Source: an uncultured Oscillospiraceae bacterium
GTDB taxonomy: Bacteria > Bacillota > Clostridia > Oscillospirales > Oscillospiraceae
NCBI GenBank assembly: GCA_905236305.1
Contig: CAJOPB010000226.1
Location: 1-35,548 of the forward strand
Direction: 5' to 3'
DNA length: 35,548 nt
Shown: piece after piece, positions 17,490-25,889 of the stretch
How positions within the stretch are numbered: position 1 is the stretch's first letter
Layout: the number at the start of each line of letters is the position of its first letter
The notes under the pieces: generated by a model
The model's input: only the letters and a program-made list of their open reading frames with translations
Database searches by the model: none
What the model was told of the DNA's origin: nothing
Position numbers and translations under genes: made by a program

Positions 17490-18350
17490 TCAGCGAACCA
17501 TGGCCTTGAGCTGGCGGATGTATGCCGCGTCTGTGCCGCAGCACCCGCCGAGCCAGCGCAGATTGGGAATCTCCAGCACAGGGGCCACCTCTGCGGCAAA
17601 TTGCTCCGCCCCCAAATCATAAACGGTGGTGCCATCGGGAGCGGTGGAAGGCATTCCCGCGTTGGGCTTGAAAAACAGCGGAAGGTCGGTGCAATCGGCA
17701 AAGCGGCGAATCATGGGCAGGGAGAGGTCCGGGCCAAGGGAGCAGTTCATCCCCAGGCCGGCCACCCCCATAGGTGCCAGCAGCTCTGCCACATCCTCCA
17801 CGCTGTTGCCCATCATGGTCCGTCCGGACTTCTCAAAGCTCATGGAGCAGACCACCGGGATCGCCCGGGGAAGCGTCTGGGCGGCCTGGACCCCCACCCG
17901 CATCATCTCCATATCCAGGAAGGTCTCGAAAAAAATCAGCTCCGCTCCGGCGGAGGCGCCGGCAGCCAGCATCTCTGCAAAGATTTCCTCCGCCTCGTCC
18001 TCCTCCAAATCTCCATAAGGTTCCATCAGTACGGAAAGGGGGCCGATGTCCAGCGCGGTCTGTACCCCGGTGCCTGCAAGCGCGTCCCGGGCGATACCCA
18101 CTGCCGCCTCCACCACCTGTGGCACCGTAAAGCCATTCTCCTTTTCCACCGAGAGGCGGTTTGCGCCAAAGGTGTTTGCACAGATGATCTCAGAGCCCGC
18201 CTCCGCATACTCCCGGCAGACCTGCGCCACAATCTCCGGATGGGTGATGTTGTATTTCCACACCGGCTCCCGGTCAAAGCCCTGTTCCGCAGCCAACTGC
18301 CACAGGCGAGTCCCCTGGGCACCGTCCAGAATCGTGATCTTCTTATTCAC
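17490..18350 (-). CDS. Homocysteine S-methyltransferase-domain protein (MetH N-terminal/BHMT-like); likely GTG start at 18350
   Basis: ITILDGAQGTRL, ICANTFGANR, GMNCSLGP and GGCCGTDAAYI (Zn-binding Cys residues); AGGAGAG precedes GTGAATAAGAAG. Confidence 0.85.
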   Translation of the reverse strand: MNKKITILDGAQGTRLWQLAAEQGFDREPVWKYNITHPEIVAQVCREYAEAGSEIICANTFGANRLSVEKENGFTVPQVVEAAVGIARDALAGTGVQTALDIGPLSVLMEPYGDLEEDEAEEIFAEMLAAGASAGAELIFFETFLDMEMMRVGVQAAQTLPRAIPVVCSMSFEKSGRTMMGNSVEDVAELLAPMGVAGLGMNCSLGPDLSLPMIRRFADCTDLPLFFKPNAGMPSTAPDGTTVYDLGAEQFAAEVAPVLEIPNLRWLGGCCGTDAAYIRQLKAMVR

Positions 18351-18381
18351 AATGATCTCTCCTTTTACCGCCCCCCGGGGC

Positions 18382-18909
18382 TTAATATAGTAAGCAGCAG
18401 GTATAGGCAATTTTTTCATCCCCATAGTTATAGGGGACGCCATTGTCCACACAGACCTGGCTGACAAAGAGCCCGCAGGCCTCCATGGAGGGAAAGAGCT
18501 TCTCCGGAAACCGGCAGGGTGCGTCGGGCCAGGTGCATTCCTTGCAGCGGGTACAGGTGCCGGCACCCATCAGCAGAAAATCCACTCCCTCCGCCAGCAG
18601 GCGCTCCGCAAACAGATCCACCTGACGCTTGTTCTCCTCTGCGGCCTCCATCATTGCCTCTATATCGTAGGAGTCCTCCCGCGCACCGATGGTCTGAAGA
18701 AGCAGCCCGCGGCTGTATCGGGAAGCCTTTTCCGCCCAATCCTCAAGGGAACCGCAGGCAGGGGGACAGGACCAGGTCTTGTTATAGCTGCGGCAGCGGT
18801 CGGCGGCGCACATGGAGCGCACCTCCGGCAAAAATTTCAATGTTTTCGGGTCCAGGGGCGCCACGGTGTCAAAGCCGCATTCCCGGGCGGCCTGTGCAAG
18901 ATCAATCAT
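18382..18909 (-). CDS. DUF2284 family putative metal-binding protein (start MIDLAQ)
   Basis: CAADRCRSYNKTWSCPPACG, GAGTCTRCKECTWPDAPCRFPEKLFPSMEACGLFV; GGGAGGA RBS. Confidence 0.85.
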   Translation of the reverse strand: MIDLAQAARECGFDTVAPLDPKTLKFLPEVRSMCAADRCRSYNKTWSCPPACGSLEDWAEKASRYSRGLLLQTIGAREDSYDIEAMMEAAEENKRQVDLFAERLLAEGVDFLLMGAGTCTRCKECTWPDAPCRFPEKLFPSMEACGLFVSQVCVDNGVPYNYGDEKIAYTCCLLY

Positions 18910-20392
18910 AAGCTTCCTCCCATTCATCAAACAGCATGGCCTCTATGTAATTGTCATTGAACAGCGCTGAGGAGCTCAGCTCCTCGTAACGGCAGAGCCG
19001 GTGCAGCTCCTGCAGCGCCTCCCTCCCGGCCGGCGTCAGCGCAAGGGCGGCCCCCTTGCCGGCGCTGTTTCCCACATGACGGGCCTTATTCAGCAAATCC
19101 GGGGGAAGCATTCCGATGGCGCAGGCACTCTGCAGGCGCATATAGGCACCAAAGCCCCCTGCAATCAGGACCTCGTCAATATCCTCGCAGCGCTTGCCGC
19201 TGCGCTCTAACAGTGTCTCAATGCCGGCGCGGACAGCGGCCTTTGCAAGCTGCAGCTTTCGCACGTCCTTTCCCGAGAGCCAGACGCTGTCGGTGATGGA
19301 ATACCGCTCCTGCTCCATGCGCCCCGTCTCATCCAGAATGCCGTTATACAGCAGCGCTGCGGTCAGGTCGATCAGTCCGCTGCCGCAGAGGCTTTTGGCT
19401 TCGGTATCTCCCAGCACGGTGTAGCTGAGATCGGTCTCAACGGCACTGACAGCGCCGTCCCGGGCAGGGGTACCGCACTCTATCTCCGCCCCCTCAAAGG
19501 CCGGTCCCGCGGCAGTGGCACAGCAGAGAAAGCCCTGGCGGTTTCCAAGCCCCATCTCGCCGTTTGTGCCAATGTCAATGAAAAGCACCAGCTTGTCCGC
19601 CGCCGCAGCACCGCTGCTGACCAGGCCTGCCGTAATGTCGCCCCCCACATAACCCGCCACCGCCGGGCAGAGATAGAGCACACAGTCGCTGGCAAAGCAG
19701 TCCATATACTCCGCTGCCGGATGTTCCTGTCCAAAGAGGCTCAGGGGACGGAAGGGCGCAATGCCGATGCTCTCCGGGCTCAGGCCGGCAAACAGGTGCT
19801 CCATCACCGTGTTGCCGGCGATGCTGACATAGCGGATTTTTCCCGGGTCCTCGCAGAGCTGCCCGGCCAGGGCCGCCAGCTGTTCCCGAATGGCCTGGGT
19901 GAGGGCATTCAGGCCCTCCTGAGAACGGGCATGCTGGATGCGGCTGATTACATCGCCCCCCCAAGTGCGCTGGGCATTCATTGCTCCGCGGGCGGCAAGG
20001 CATTTTCCGGTCGTGAGATCATAGAGATACGCGGCCACCGTGGTGGTTCCGATATCCACTGCCAGCCCCAGCCCTTCGCCCGAGGGAGGGATGTCAATCG
20101 CGTCTGTCAAAACCCGCTCGCCGCGGGCGCGGTCCAGACGGATGACCAGATCTCCTGCCGGTCTGGCGCGGCAGGAGAGCACGGTTTCCTCCGCAAAGCA
20201 CAATACCTCACCGTCTCGAAAACGGCAGGGGCCGGTGACCGCAACCCCGCACTGGCCGCAGGTGCCGTTTCCCCCGCAGGGGGCCTCTACCTGCGCCCCC
20301 GCGCCGCGCAGCAGCTCCAAAAGCGTCTGCTGACCGTCGGTCAAAAATTCTTTGCTTTCGCGGCCGTCCTGAATCGTGATTTTGTATTCCAC
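18902..20392 (-). CDS. RACo/RamA-like reductive activator of corrinoid proteins (N-terminal [2Fe-2S] plus ASKHA domain)
   Basis: APCGGNGTCGQCGV, GLAVDIGTTTVAAYLYDL, FIDIGTNGEMGLG, CGSGLIDLTAALL, VLIAGGFGAYM. Confidence 0.92.
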   Translation of the reverse strand: MEYKITIQDGRESKEFLTDGQQTLLELLRGAGAQVEAPCGGNGTCGQCGVAVTGPCRFRDGEVLCFAEETVLSCRARPAGDLVIRLDRARGERVLTDAIDIPPSGEGLGLAVDIGTTTVAAYLYDLTTGKCLAARGAMNAQRTWGGDVISRIQHARSQEGLNALTQAIREQLAALAGQLCEDPGKIRYVSIAGNTVMEHLFAGLSPESIGIAPFRPLSLFGQEHPAAEYMDCFASDCVLYLCPAVAGYVGGDITAGLVSSGAAAADKLVLFIDIGTNGEMGLGNRQGFLCCATAAGPAFEGAEIECGTPARDGAVSAVETDLSYTVLGDTEAKSLCGSGLIDLTAALLYNGILDETGRMEQERYSITDSVWLSGKDVRKLQLAKAAVRAGIETLLERSGKRCEDIDEVLIAGGFGAYMRLQSACAIGMLPPDLLNKARHVGNSAGKGAALALTPAGREALQELHRLCRYEELSSSALFNDNYIEAMLFDEWEEAYD

Positions 20393-20598
20393 GCTGAGCC
20401 TCCTTCAGCTTTTGTAATGGTGACATTTCGCGGCTGCGCCGGACAGCGGAGCGCGAAATGGAGGTTGGACAGCAAGCATACAGGAAAAATGCCGGAATCC
20501 TTCCCGGTACATCCCCATTATACCGACAAAACCTGCTTTCGTAAAGCAGGTTTTGTCAGAAACAACAGTGAATTTTTACAGCTTGTCAATGCCGCGGC

Positions 20599-21246
20599 TC
20601 ATGCGGACTTTGCCTTGAGGATTTCCACAGCCTTGTTGGCGCAGGCGGCAGCGTCCTCGGTGTAGTAGTCAGCGCCCACCTGATCGCAGAACTCCTGGGT
20701 GATGGGTGCGCCGCCGATCATAATGGACACCTTGTCCCGGATGCCGGCGTCGCTGACAGCCTCAACCACCTTCTGAATCATGGGCATGGTGGTGGTGAGC
20801 AGGGCAGAACAGAGGATCAAATCGCACTTCTCATTGATGGCAGTCTCCACAAACTTCTCCGGAGGCACATCCACACCCAGGTCCAGAACCTCGATATTCT
20901 TGCTCTCGACCATCAGCTTGACAATATTTTTGCCGATGTCGTGCAGGTCGCCCTGTACGGTGCCCAGGCAGGCTTTGCCAATGGGCTGGTTGCCCTCCTC
21001 GGCCAGCAGGGGCTTGATCAGCTCCGTACCCTTGTTCATGGCGCGGGCAGCTACCAGTACCTCGGGAACAAAGGCCTCGTTGCGGGTGAAACGGTCGCCC
21101 ACAATATTCATGCCGTGGAGCAGCCCGTCATTCAGAATATCCTGCGCCGAATAGCCCTCCTCGATGGCCTTGGGAACCAGGTCCTTGATCAGCTTGGCCT
21201 TACCCTTCTCTACCGCAGCGGAAATTTCTTCAATCGTTGTTGCCAT
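20599..21246 (-). CDS. Cobalamin-binding methyltransferase corrinoid protein (MtxC/MttC-like)
   Basis: GTVQGDLHDIGKNIVKLMVE (DxHxxG), VLDLGVDVPPEKFV, LLTTTMPMIQKVVEAV, IMIGGAPITQEFCDQVGADYYTEDA. Confidence 0.96.
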   Translation of the reverse strand: MATTIEEISAAVEKGKAKLIKDLVPKAIEEGYSAQDILNDGLLHGMNIVGDRFTRNEAFVPEVLVAARAMNKGTELIKPLLAEEGNQPIGKACLGTVQGDLHDIGKNIVKLMVESKNIEVLDLGVDVPPEKFVETAINEKCDLILCSALLTTTMPMIQKVVEAVSDAGIRDKVSIMIGGAPITQEFCDQVGADYYTEDAAACANKAVEILKAKSA

Positions 21247-21407
21247 ATCCTTGCAAGCTCCTTTATTTCAGTTTTGCTTTTGTTTGATGGGGATAGTTTA
21301 ACCGAAAAGCAGAGCCGGGGATAGTAATATTTTTTTATTTTGGGTAATTTCTTATGAAATCGTTGTGCCGTCAGCTCTCTCCCCGTCTGCGCCACTCCGC
21401 CAAAGGG

Positions 21408-21428
21408 AAAACTCCCGCTACAGGGAGA
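21408..21428 (-). terminator. Probable terminator of the cobalamin ABC operon
   Basis: Minus strand CTCCC TGTAGC GGGAG TTTTCCC just after the ATPase stop. Confidence 0.5.
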
Positions 21429-21436
21429 TACCGGCT

Positions 21437-22564
21437 TCAGGTCTCCGATGCCAGCTCCGGCGCATCCGGCGAAAGGAGCGCGCCCCTGGCCTCCGCGGCC
21501 TCAACCAGGGCGCGATTGGCCTGATTCACAGCGCCGAAGCGCTCCACCGTACAGATCACACCCCGGCAGCGGGCGGAGAGCTCCAGTGCTCTGGTCACGC
21601 CCTCCGCTCCCACCGGCTCAAAGGGTGGGGAGGTAATCAGCTCCCCGGCAAGGGCGCGTGCGATTGGAACATCCGCGTCATTTTCCGGCAGCACCCCGGC
21701 GGCAAAGGGGATGCCCAGGCGCTGCAGCCGCCGGTAGAGCGGTATGCCGCTGCCGCCGCCGCCCACTACAAAGATTTCCGGCCTGCCGGTCACGCGCTCC
21801 GACTCCACGCCGCCCAGAAGCGCGTCATAGCAGCCGTGCTCCACGCCATAGAGCCGGGTAATATAGTCCCCCTGAAAAATTTCCTCCGGGGTTCCAATCC
21901 GGTCCATGCGCCCCGCGCGCACGCAGAGCACCATGTCGGAAAAGCGCTGGGCCAGATCCAGCTCGTGGAGAGAGAGCACCACTGCCAGTGCCTTTTCCCG
22001 TGCCAGCTGCCGCAGCAGGCAGAGAAAATCCAGCTTGTGGCGAATGTCAAGAAAGGAGGTGGGTTCATCCATGACCAGCACCCTGGGCTCCTGACAGATG
22101 GCCCTGGCCAGCAGCACCCGCTGGCGCTGCCCGTCGCTGATTCGATTGAAGTCCAGGCTCTCCAGCTCGGTCACATGCACCAGCTCCATGGCCTCCCGCA
22201 CGACCTGCCGGTCCCGCTGGGAGAGGATGCCAAGCCGGCCGGTGTAGGGATACCGGCCCGTGGATACCACATCGGCACAGGTCATCAGCTCCGGCCTGGG
22301 CCGCGCAGTCAGCACGGCAGCAACGCTTTTTGCCAGCTCCCGCTCCCCCAGCACGGCTACGTCCTTTTCGTCCAGCAGCACCTTGCCGGATACCGGCCGC
22401 AGCTGTCGGATCAGCGTTTTTAATATGGTGGATTTTCCCGCCCCGTTGGGACCGATGAGGGTGGTAATCCGCCCCGGCACCAGTGCCAGCTCCACACCGT
22501 CGATGACCACATGGCCGCTGTAGCCCACACTGAGCGCCGCAGTGCGCAAAATCGGCTCTCTCAT
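21437..22564 (-). CDS. FecCD/BtuCD-family ABC transporter ATP-binding protein with about 110-aa C-terminal extension
   Basis: IGPNGAGKST (Walker A), ISDGQRQRVLLARAI (signature), VLVMDEPTSFLDI (Walker B). Confidence 0.93.
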   Translation of the reverse strand: MREPILRTAALSVGYSGHVVIDGVELALVPGRITTLIGPNGAGKSTILKTLIRQLRPVSGKVLLDEKDVAVLGERELAKSVAAVLTARPRPELMTCADVVSTGRYPYTGRLGILSQRDRQVVREAMELVHVTELESLDFNRISDGQRQRVLLARAICQEPRVLVMDEPTSFLDIRHKLDFLCLLRQLAREKALAVVLSLHELDLAQRFSDMVLCVRAGRMDRIGTPEEIFQGDYITRLYGVEHGCYDALLGGVESERVTGRPEIFVVGGGGSGIPLYRRLQRLGIPFAAGVLPENDADVPIARALAGELITSPPFEPVGAEGVTRALELSARCRGVICTVERFGAVNQANRALVEAAEARGALLSPDAPELASET

Positions 22565-23583
22565 GCCTCCCCCTCCTTGCTCCGCTGCCGCTTCAGCAGC
22601 ATCCAGATCACCACCGGTACGCCGAAGACCGCGGTGACCGAGCTGATGCTCAGCTCTGTGGGGGCAAAGAGTGTGCGGGCAATGAGGTCACAGAGCAGGC
22701 AGAAGACCGCCCCTCCCAGAAAACAGGCCGGAATCATCAAAATTGGCCGGGCAGTGCGAAACAGCGTCTTCATCAGATGCGGAACCGCAATGCCCACAAA
22801 CGAGATGGGGCCGGCAAAGGCGGTGACGCAGGCACTGAGAACACTGGAGAGCAGGATCAGCTCCACCCGAAAGCGGGTGACATTGACGCCCATGTTCCGG
22901 GCATAGCTCTCCCCCAGCTGATAGGCGCCCATGGGCTTGCTGAGCAGAAAAGCCAGCACCAGAGCCGCCAGCACCACCACGGCCTCAATACGCACATCTC
23001 CCCATTCCCGTCCGGAAAAGCTGCCCAGGGACCAGTTGTGGAGGTTGACGATATTGCTGTCAGAGGCGAAGGTCACAACGATGTCCGTAATGGCGGAGCA
23101 AATATAGCCGATCATCACGCCGCAGACGATCAGCAGGGACATACTGCGCAGCCTGGCGGACACCAGCAAAATCGCCCCCATGGACAGCATAGCCCCGAGG
23201 AATGCCGCCAGCACCATGGTCAGGGAGCTGACTGCAAGACCGTGGGCCAGAGAGAAGATCATGGTCAGAGCCACCACCAGCTTGGCACTGGAGGAGATGC
23301 CCAGCACAAAGGGGCCGGCGATGGGATTTGCAAAAAAGGTTTGCAGCAAAAAGCCGGAAACCGACAGCGCTCCGCCCAGCAGCGCCGCAGTCAGCAGTCT
23401 GGGCAGACGGATGCCCCAGATAATGGCGGCGTTATCCCCCTCCCGGTTTAAGAGAATGCGGACCACTTCGCCCAGCTCCAGCCGGGCACTGCCCGCCATG
23501 ACGTTGACCACCAGCAGTACCGCCAGCAGCGCTGCCAGCAGCAGAAAGCAGACCGTGCAGCGCAGTTTTCGTTTCTCATCCAT
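22561..23583 (-). CDS. FecCD/BtuC-family ABC transporter permease
   Basis: IIWGIRLPRLLTAALLGGALSVSGFLLQTFFANPIAGPFVLGISS, AFAGPISFVGIAVPHLMK; overlaps the ATPase by 4 bp. Confidence 0.95.
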   Translation of the reverse strand: MDEKRKLRCTVCFLLLAALLAVLLVVNVMAGSARLELGEVVRILLNREGDNAAIIWGIRLPRLLTAALLGGALSVSGFLLQTFFANPIAGPFVLGISSSAKLVVALTMIFSLAHGLAVSSLTMVLAAFLGAMLSMGAILLVSARLRSMSLLIVCGVMIGYICSAITDIVVTFASDSNIVNLHNWSLGSFSGREWGDVRIEAVVVLAALVLAFLLSKPMGAYQLGESYARNMGVNVTRFRVELILLSSVLSACVTAFAGPISFVGIAVPHLMKTLFRTARPILMIPACFLGGAVFCLLCDLIARTLFAPTELSISSVTAVFGVPVVIWMLLKRQRSKEGEA

Positions 23584-23681
23584 GGTGTGATTCCCTCCAG
23601 CCTATTCCGTTCGGTCAGGGTTTCGGAAGGGCGCTTCCCTTTCTGCGGGGGGTACACCCCGGCGGTGCGGCGCGCCTCCGC

Positions 23682-24851
23682 TTATTTCAGCCTGTGCAGA
23701 AATTCCAGCTGGTCCGGCGCGGCGGCGCCCTGACTCAGCACCGTGTTGAAATCCGCAATCATTCCCGCTGCGGCGGAGCTTTTCTGGAACATGTCGTGCT
23801 CCGTGCACCAGACGTTTCCCCGCTCCACTGCCTTGAAATCCGCCAGCAGGCTGCATTTTTGCAGGAGCGCATCGAGGCTGTTCAGTTCACCGTCGATGGT
23901 GCTGTTATAAATCAGCACATCCGCATCCCTTGCCCCGGCGTAGAATGCCTCCAGCTGCATGTTCATGGTGGACAGCGCGCTGTCCTCCGCACCGGGAAGG
24001 CTGTCAAAGACATAGCTCCCTCCCGCAAGCTCGATCATCCTGGACACGTAGTCGCCGGGCTTTCGCACGACGGCGGCACCGGCAGAGCTGATGTGAAAGA
24101 AGGCCACTGTCTGCCCCGCGGCCGGCGCCGTGTCCAGGGCAGCCAGCTTTTCCTCCTGCTGTCTGAAAAAAGCCTCCGCCTCCGTCTCCCGTCCCAGAAG
24201 CAGGCCATAGAGCCGTATCCACTCCACCCGTCCCAGGGGATGGGGCTCATAGCTGCTGCGCTCCACCAGGACGGGAATGCCCAGGGATTGCAGCTTCTCC
24301 ATAATGTCCGGGCTGTGATAGATCATGGTGCTCTCCACCGCCAGGGAGCATCCCTCTGAAAGCAGCAGCTCAAAGTCCGGAGCGCTGTATTTCCCGGCAT
24401 AGGCCAGATCCAGAGCATCCATGGCCTCCCGCACCTCCCCCAGTCCCCAGTCCTCATAGCTGGTGCTGGTGAAGCCTACCCGGTCCAGCGCATTCAGATG
24501 GAGAAACAGGTCCATGGCTGAGGAGGCAGCCACGTAGATCCGATCCAGCGGCGGGCGCAAAACCACCGTCGTATCCTCCAGACCTGCCGGGGCCTCTCCG
24601 CCCTCCGGCAGCAGGAGAAACCGGTCGGCCCCTGCAATCGTCAGCAGAGTGCTTCCATCGGAAAAGTAATCCACTGAGAACTGCCGGGCGTATTTCAGCT
24701 CCATGCTGCCGGTTCTGGTCCGCACCGCCTCCGTGGCCTCGGAGGGGCTCTCCGCCGCCGGAGCGGCTGTGCCGCAGCCGGCCAGTCCGGCGGCCAGCAG
24801 CGCCAGGAGAAGCAGCGCGGAAAAAACAATCCTGCGGTATTCTTTCATCAT
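23682..24851 (-). CDS. ABC transporter substrate-binding lipoprotein (BtuF/FecB-like)
   Basis: Lipobox LLAAGLAGC; ITIAGADRFLLLP, RIYVAASSAMDLFLHLNALDRVGFTS, GIPVLVERSSYEPHPLGRVEWIRLYGLLLGRE. Confidence 0.88.
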   Translation of the reverse strand: MMKEYRRIVFSALLLLALLAAGLAGCGTAAPAAESPSEATEAVRTRTGSMELKYARQFSVDYFSDGSTLLTIAGADRFLLLPEGGEAPAGLEDTTVVLRPPLDRIYVAASSAMDLFLHLNALDRVGFTSTSYEDWGLGEVREAMDALDLAYAGKYSAPDFELLLSEGCSLAVESTMIYHSPDIMEKLQSLGIPVLVERSSYEPHPLGRVEWIRLYGLLLGRETEAEAFFRQQEEKLAALDTAPAAGQTVAFFHISSAGAAVVRKPGDYVSRMIELAGGSYVFDSLPGAEDSALSTMNMQLEAFYAGARDADVLIYNSTIDGELNSLDALLQKCSLLADFKAVERGNVWCTEHDMFQKSSAAAGMIADFNTVLSQGAAAPDQLEFLHRLK

Positions 24852-25816
24852 TCCACCGGGACGGGCAAAATGCTGCCCCCGTCAAAGGTGAGCGTATATT
24901 CAATCTCGTGGGGCGTGCTCATGGCAGTGGTATCCGCGTAGACGGTGATACTCCGGTCAAAAAACTGCACGGGAATCTCAAAGACAGAATTCCCCTCAGT
25001 GTTGACAGGCAGATAGCGCGCCTCGCCGATACGCATATAGTCATAGTTGGAGCTGCTCCAGACAATTCTGGCCGTGCAGGCGCCGCCCTCTGCCGTCATG
25101 ACAGCGGGGCTCTCCACGCTGGCCCTGCCGCTGCCGCCGGAGAGCGCCACCTCCACAAGATAGCTTCCGTCTGCCAGTCCAAGGCTCTCCGCCGTGGTGA
25201 AAAAGCCCTCCGCAAAGGCCTCTGGCGGCAGAGAATCGGCCCGGAACACCAGAGTACGGTCGTACCAAAGCTCTTTGTTTTTGCTGAAGGCCGCGCAGGC
25301 AACTCCTGCGTCCAGCGCCTCCACGGGGAGGGTGAAGGTGTGGGCGCCCGTCTCTCCCTCCTCAAAGGAGATATATGCCGCCGCCTCTGCAGCCGCGGCC
25401 TGCTCTGCCGTGCCGGGATAGATATAGAGATAGCCCTTGCCGCCCATGACCATTTCGGCAGTCATCTCCCCCTCCGCCACCGTGAGGGTACAGTCCGTGA
25501 TCTGGAACATGGAGGAGCTGGAATCCACCCGAATGCTGTAAGTGCCCTCCCGCAGCTGATCGGCGAAGACGGGCACCATGCCCTCCTCCACCACGTCCTC
25601 CACGGTGGTCATGTCTGCGGCGGTGGCCACCTTGCCTGTTCCCTGGCCCGCGTCAGCCGCAGTCTCAGCGGGGGCAGGAGCTGCGGACGGAACGGCTGCG
25701 GCTGCCGGGGGATCGGTGGTCTGGGCTGCTGCCGGCTGCGGGGCCGAGCCGCCGCAGCCCGCCAGCAGTGACAGCGTAAGCAGCAGAGGCAAAATAATCG
25801 CTTGCATGTTTTTCAT
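24848..25816 (-). CDS. Secreted lipoprotein with two related beta-rich domains, function unknown
   Basis: Lipobox LLAGCGG; LREGTYSIRVDSSSSMFQITDCTLTVAEGEMTAEMVMGGKGYLYIYPG and LADGSYLVEVALSGGSGRASVESPAVMTAEGGACTARIVWSSSNYDYMRIG; each followed by FDRxITVYA/YDRTLVFRA-like strand. Confidence 0.75.
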   Translation of the reverse strand: MKNMQAIILPLLLTLSLLAGCGGSAPQPAAAQTTDPPAAAAVPSAAPAPAETAADAGQGTGKVATAADMTTVEDVVEEGMVPVFADQLREGTYSIRVDSSSSMFQITDCTLTVAEGEMTAEMVMGGKGYLYIYPGTAEQAAAAEAAAYISFEEGETGAHTFTLPVEALDAGVACAAFSKNKELWYDRTLVFRADSLPPEAFAEGFFTTAESLGLADGSYLVEVALSGGSGRASVESPAVMTAEGGACTARIVWSSSNYDYMRIGEARYLPVNTEGNSVFEIPVQFFDRSITVYADTTAMSTPHEIEYTLTFDGGSILPVPVE

Positions 25817-25889
25817 CAGAACGGTTCCTTTCTCTGCGGCAAGCGCCCCGGAGAAGTCCGGGGCGCCGCGTATGAAAAATCAATCAAAT

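Noticed and set aside
21408-21428. Possible second riboswitch or leader between the ATPase and corrinoid genes
   Set aside because: Only a short hairpin with T-run fits; it is better explained as the terminator of the ABC operon.
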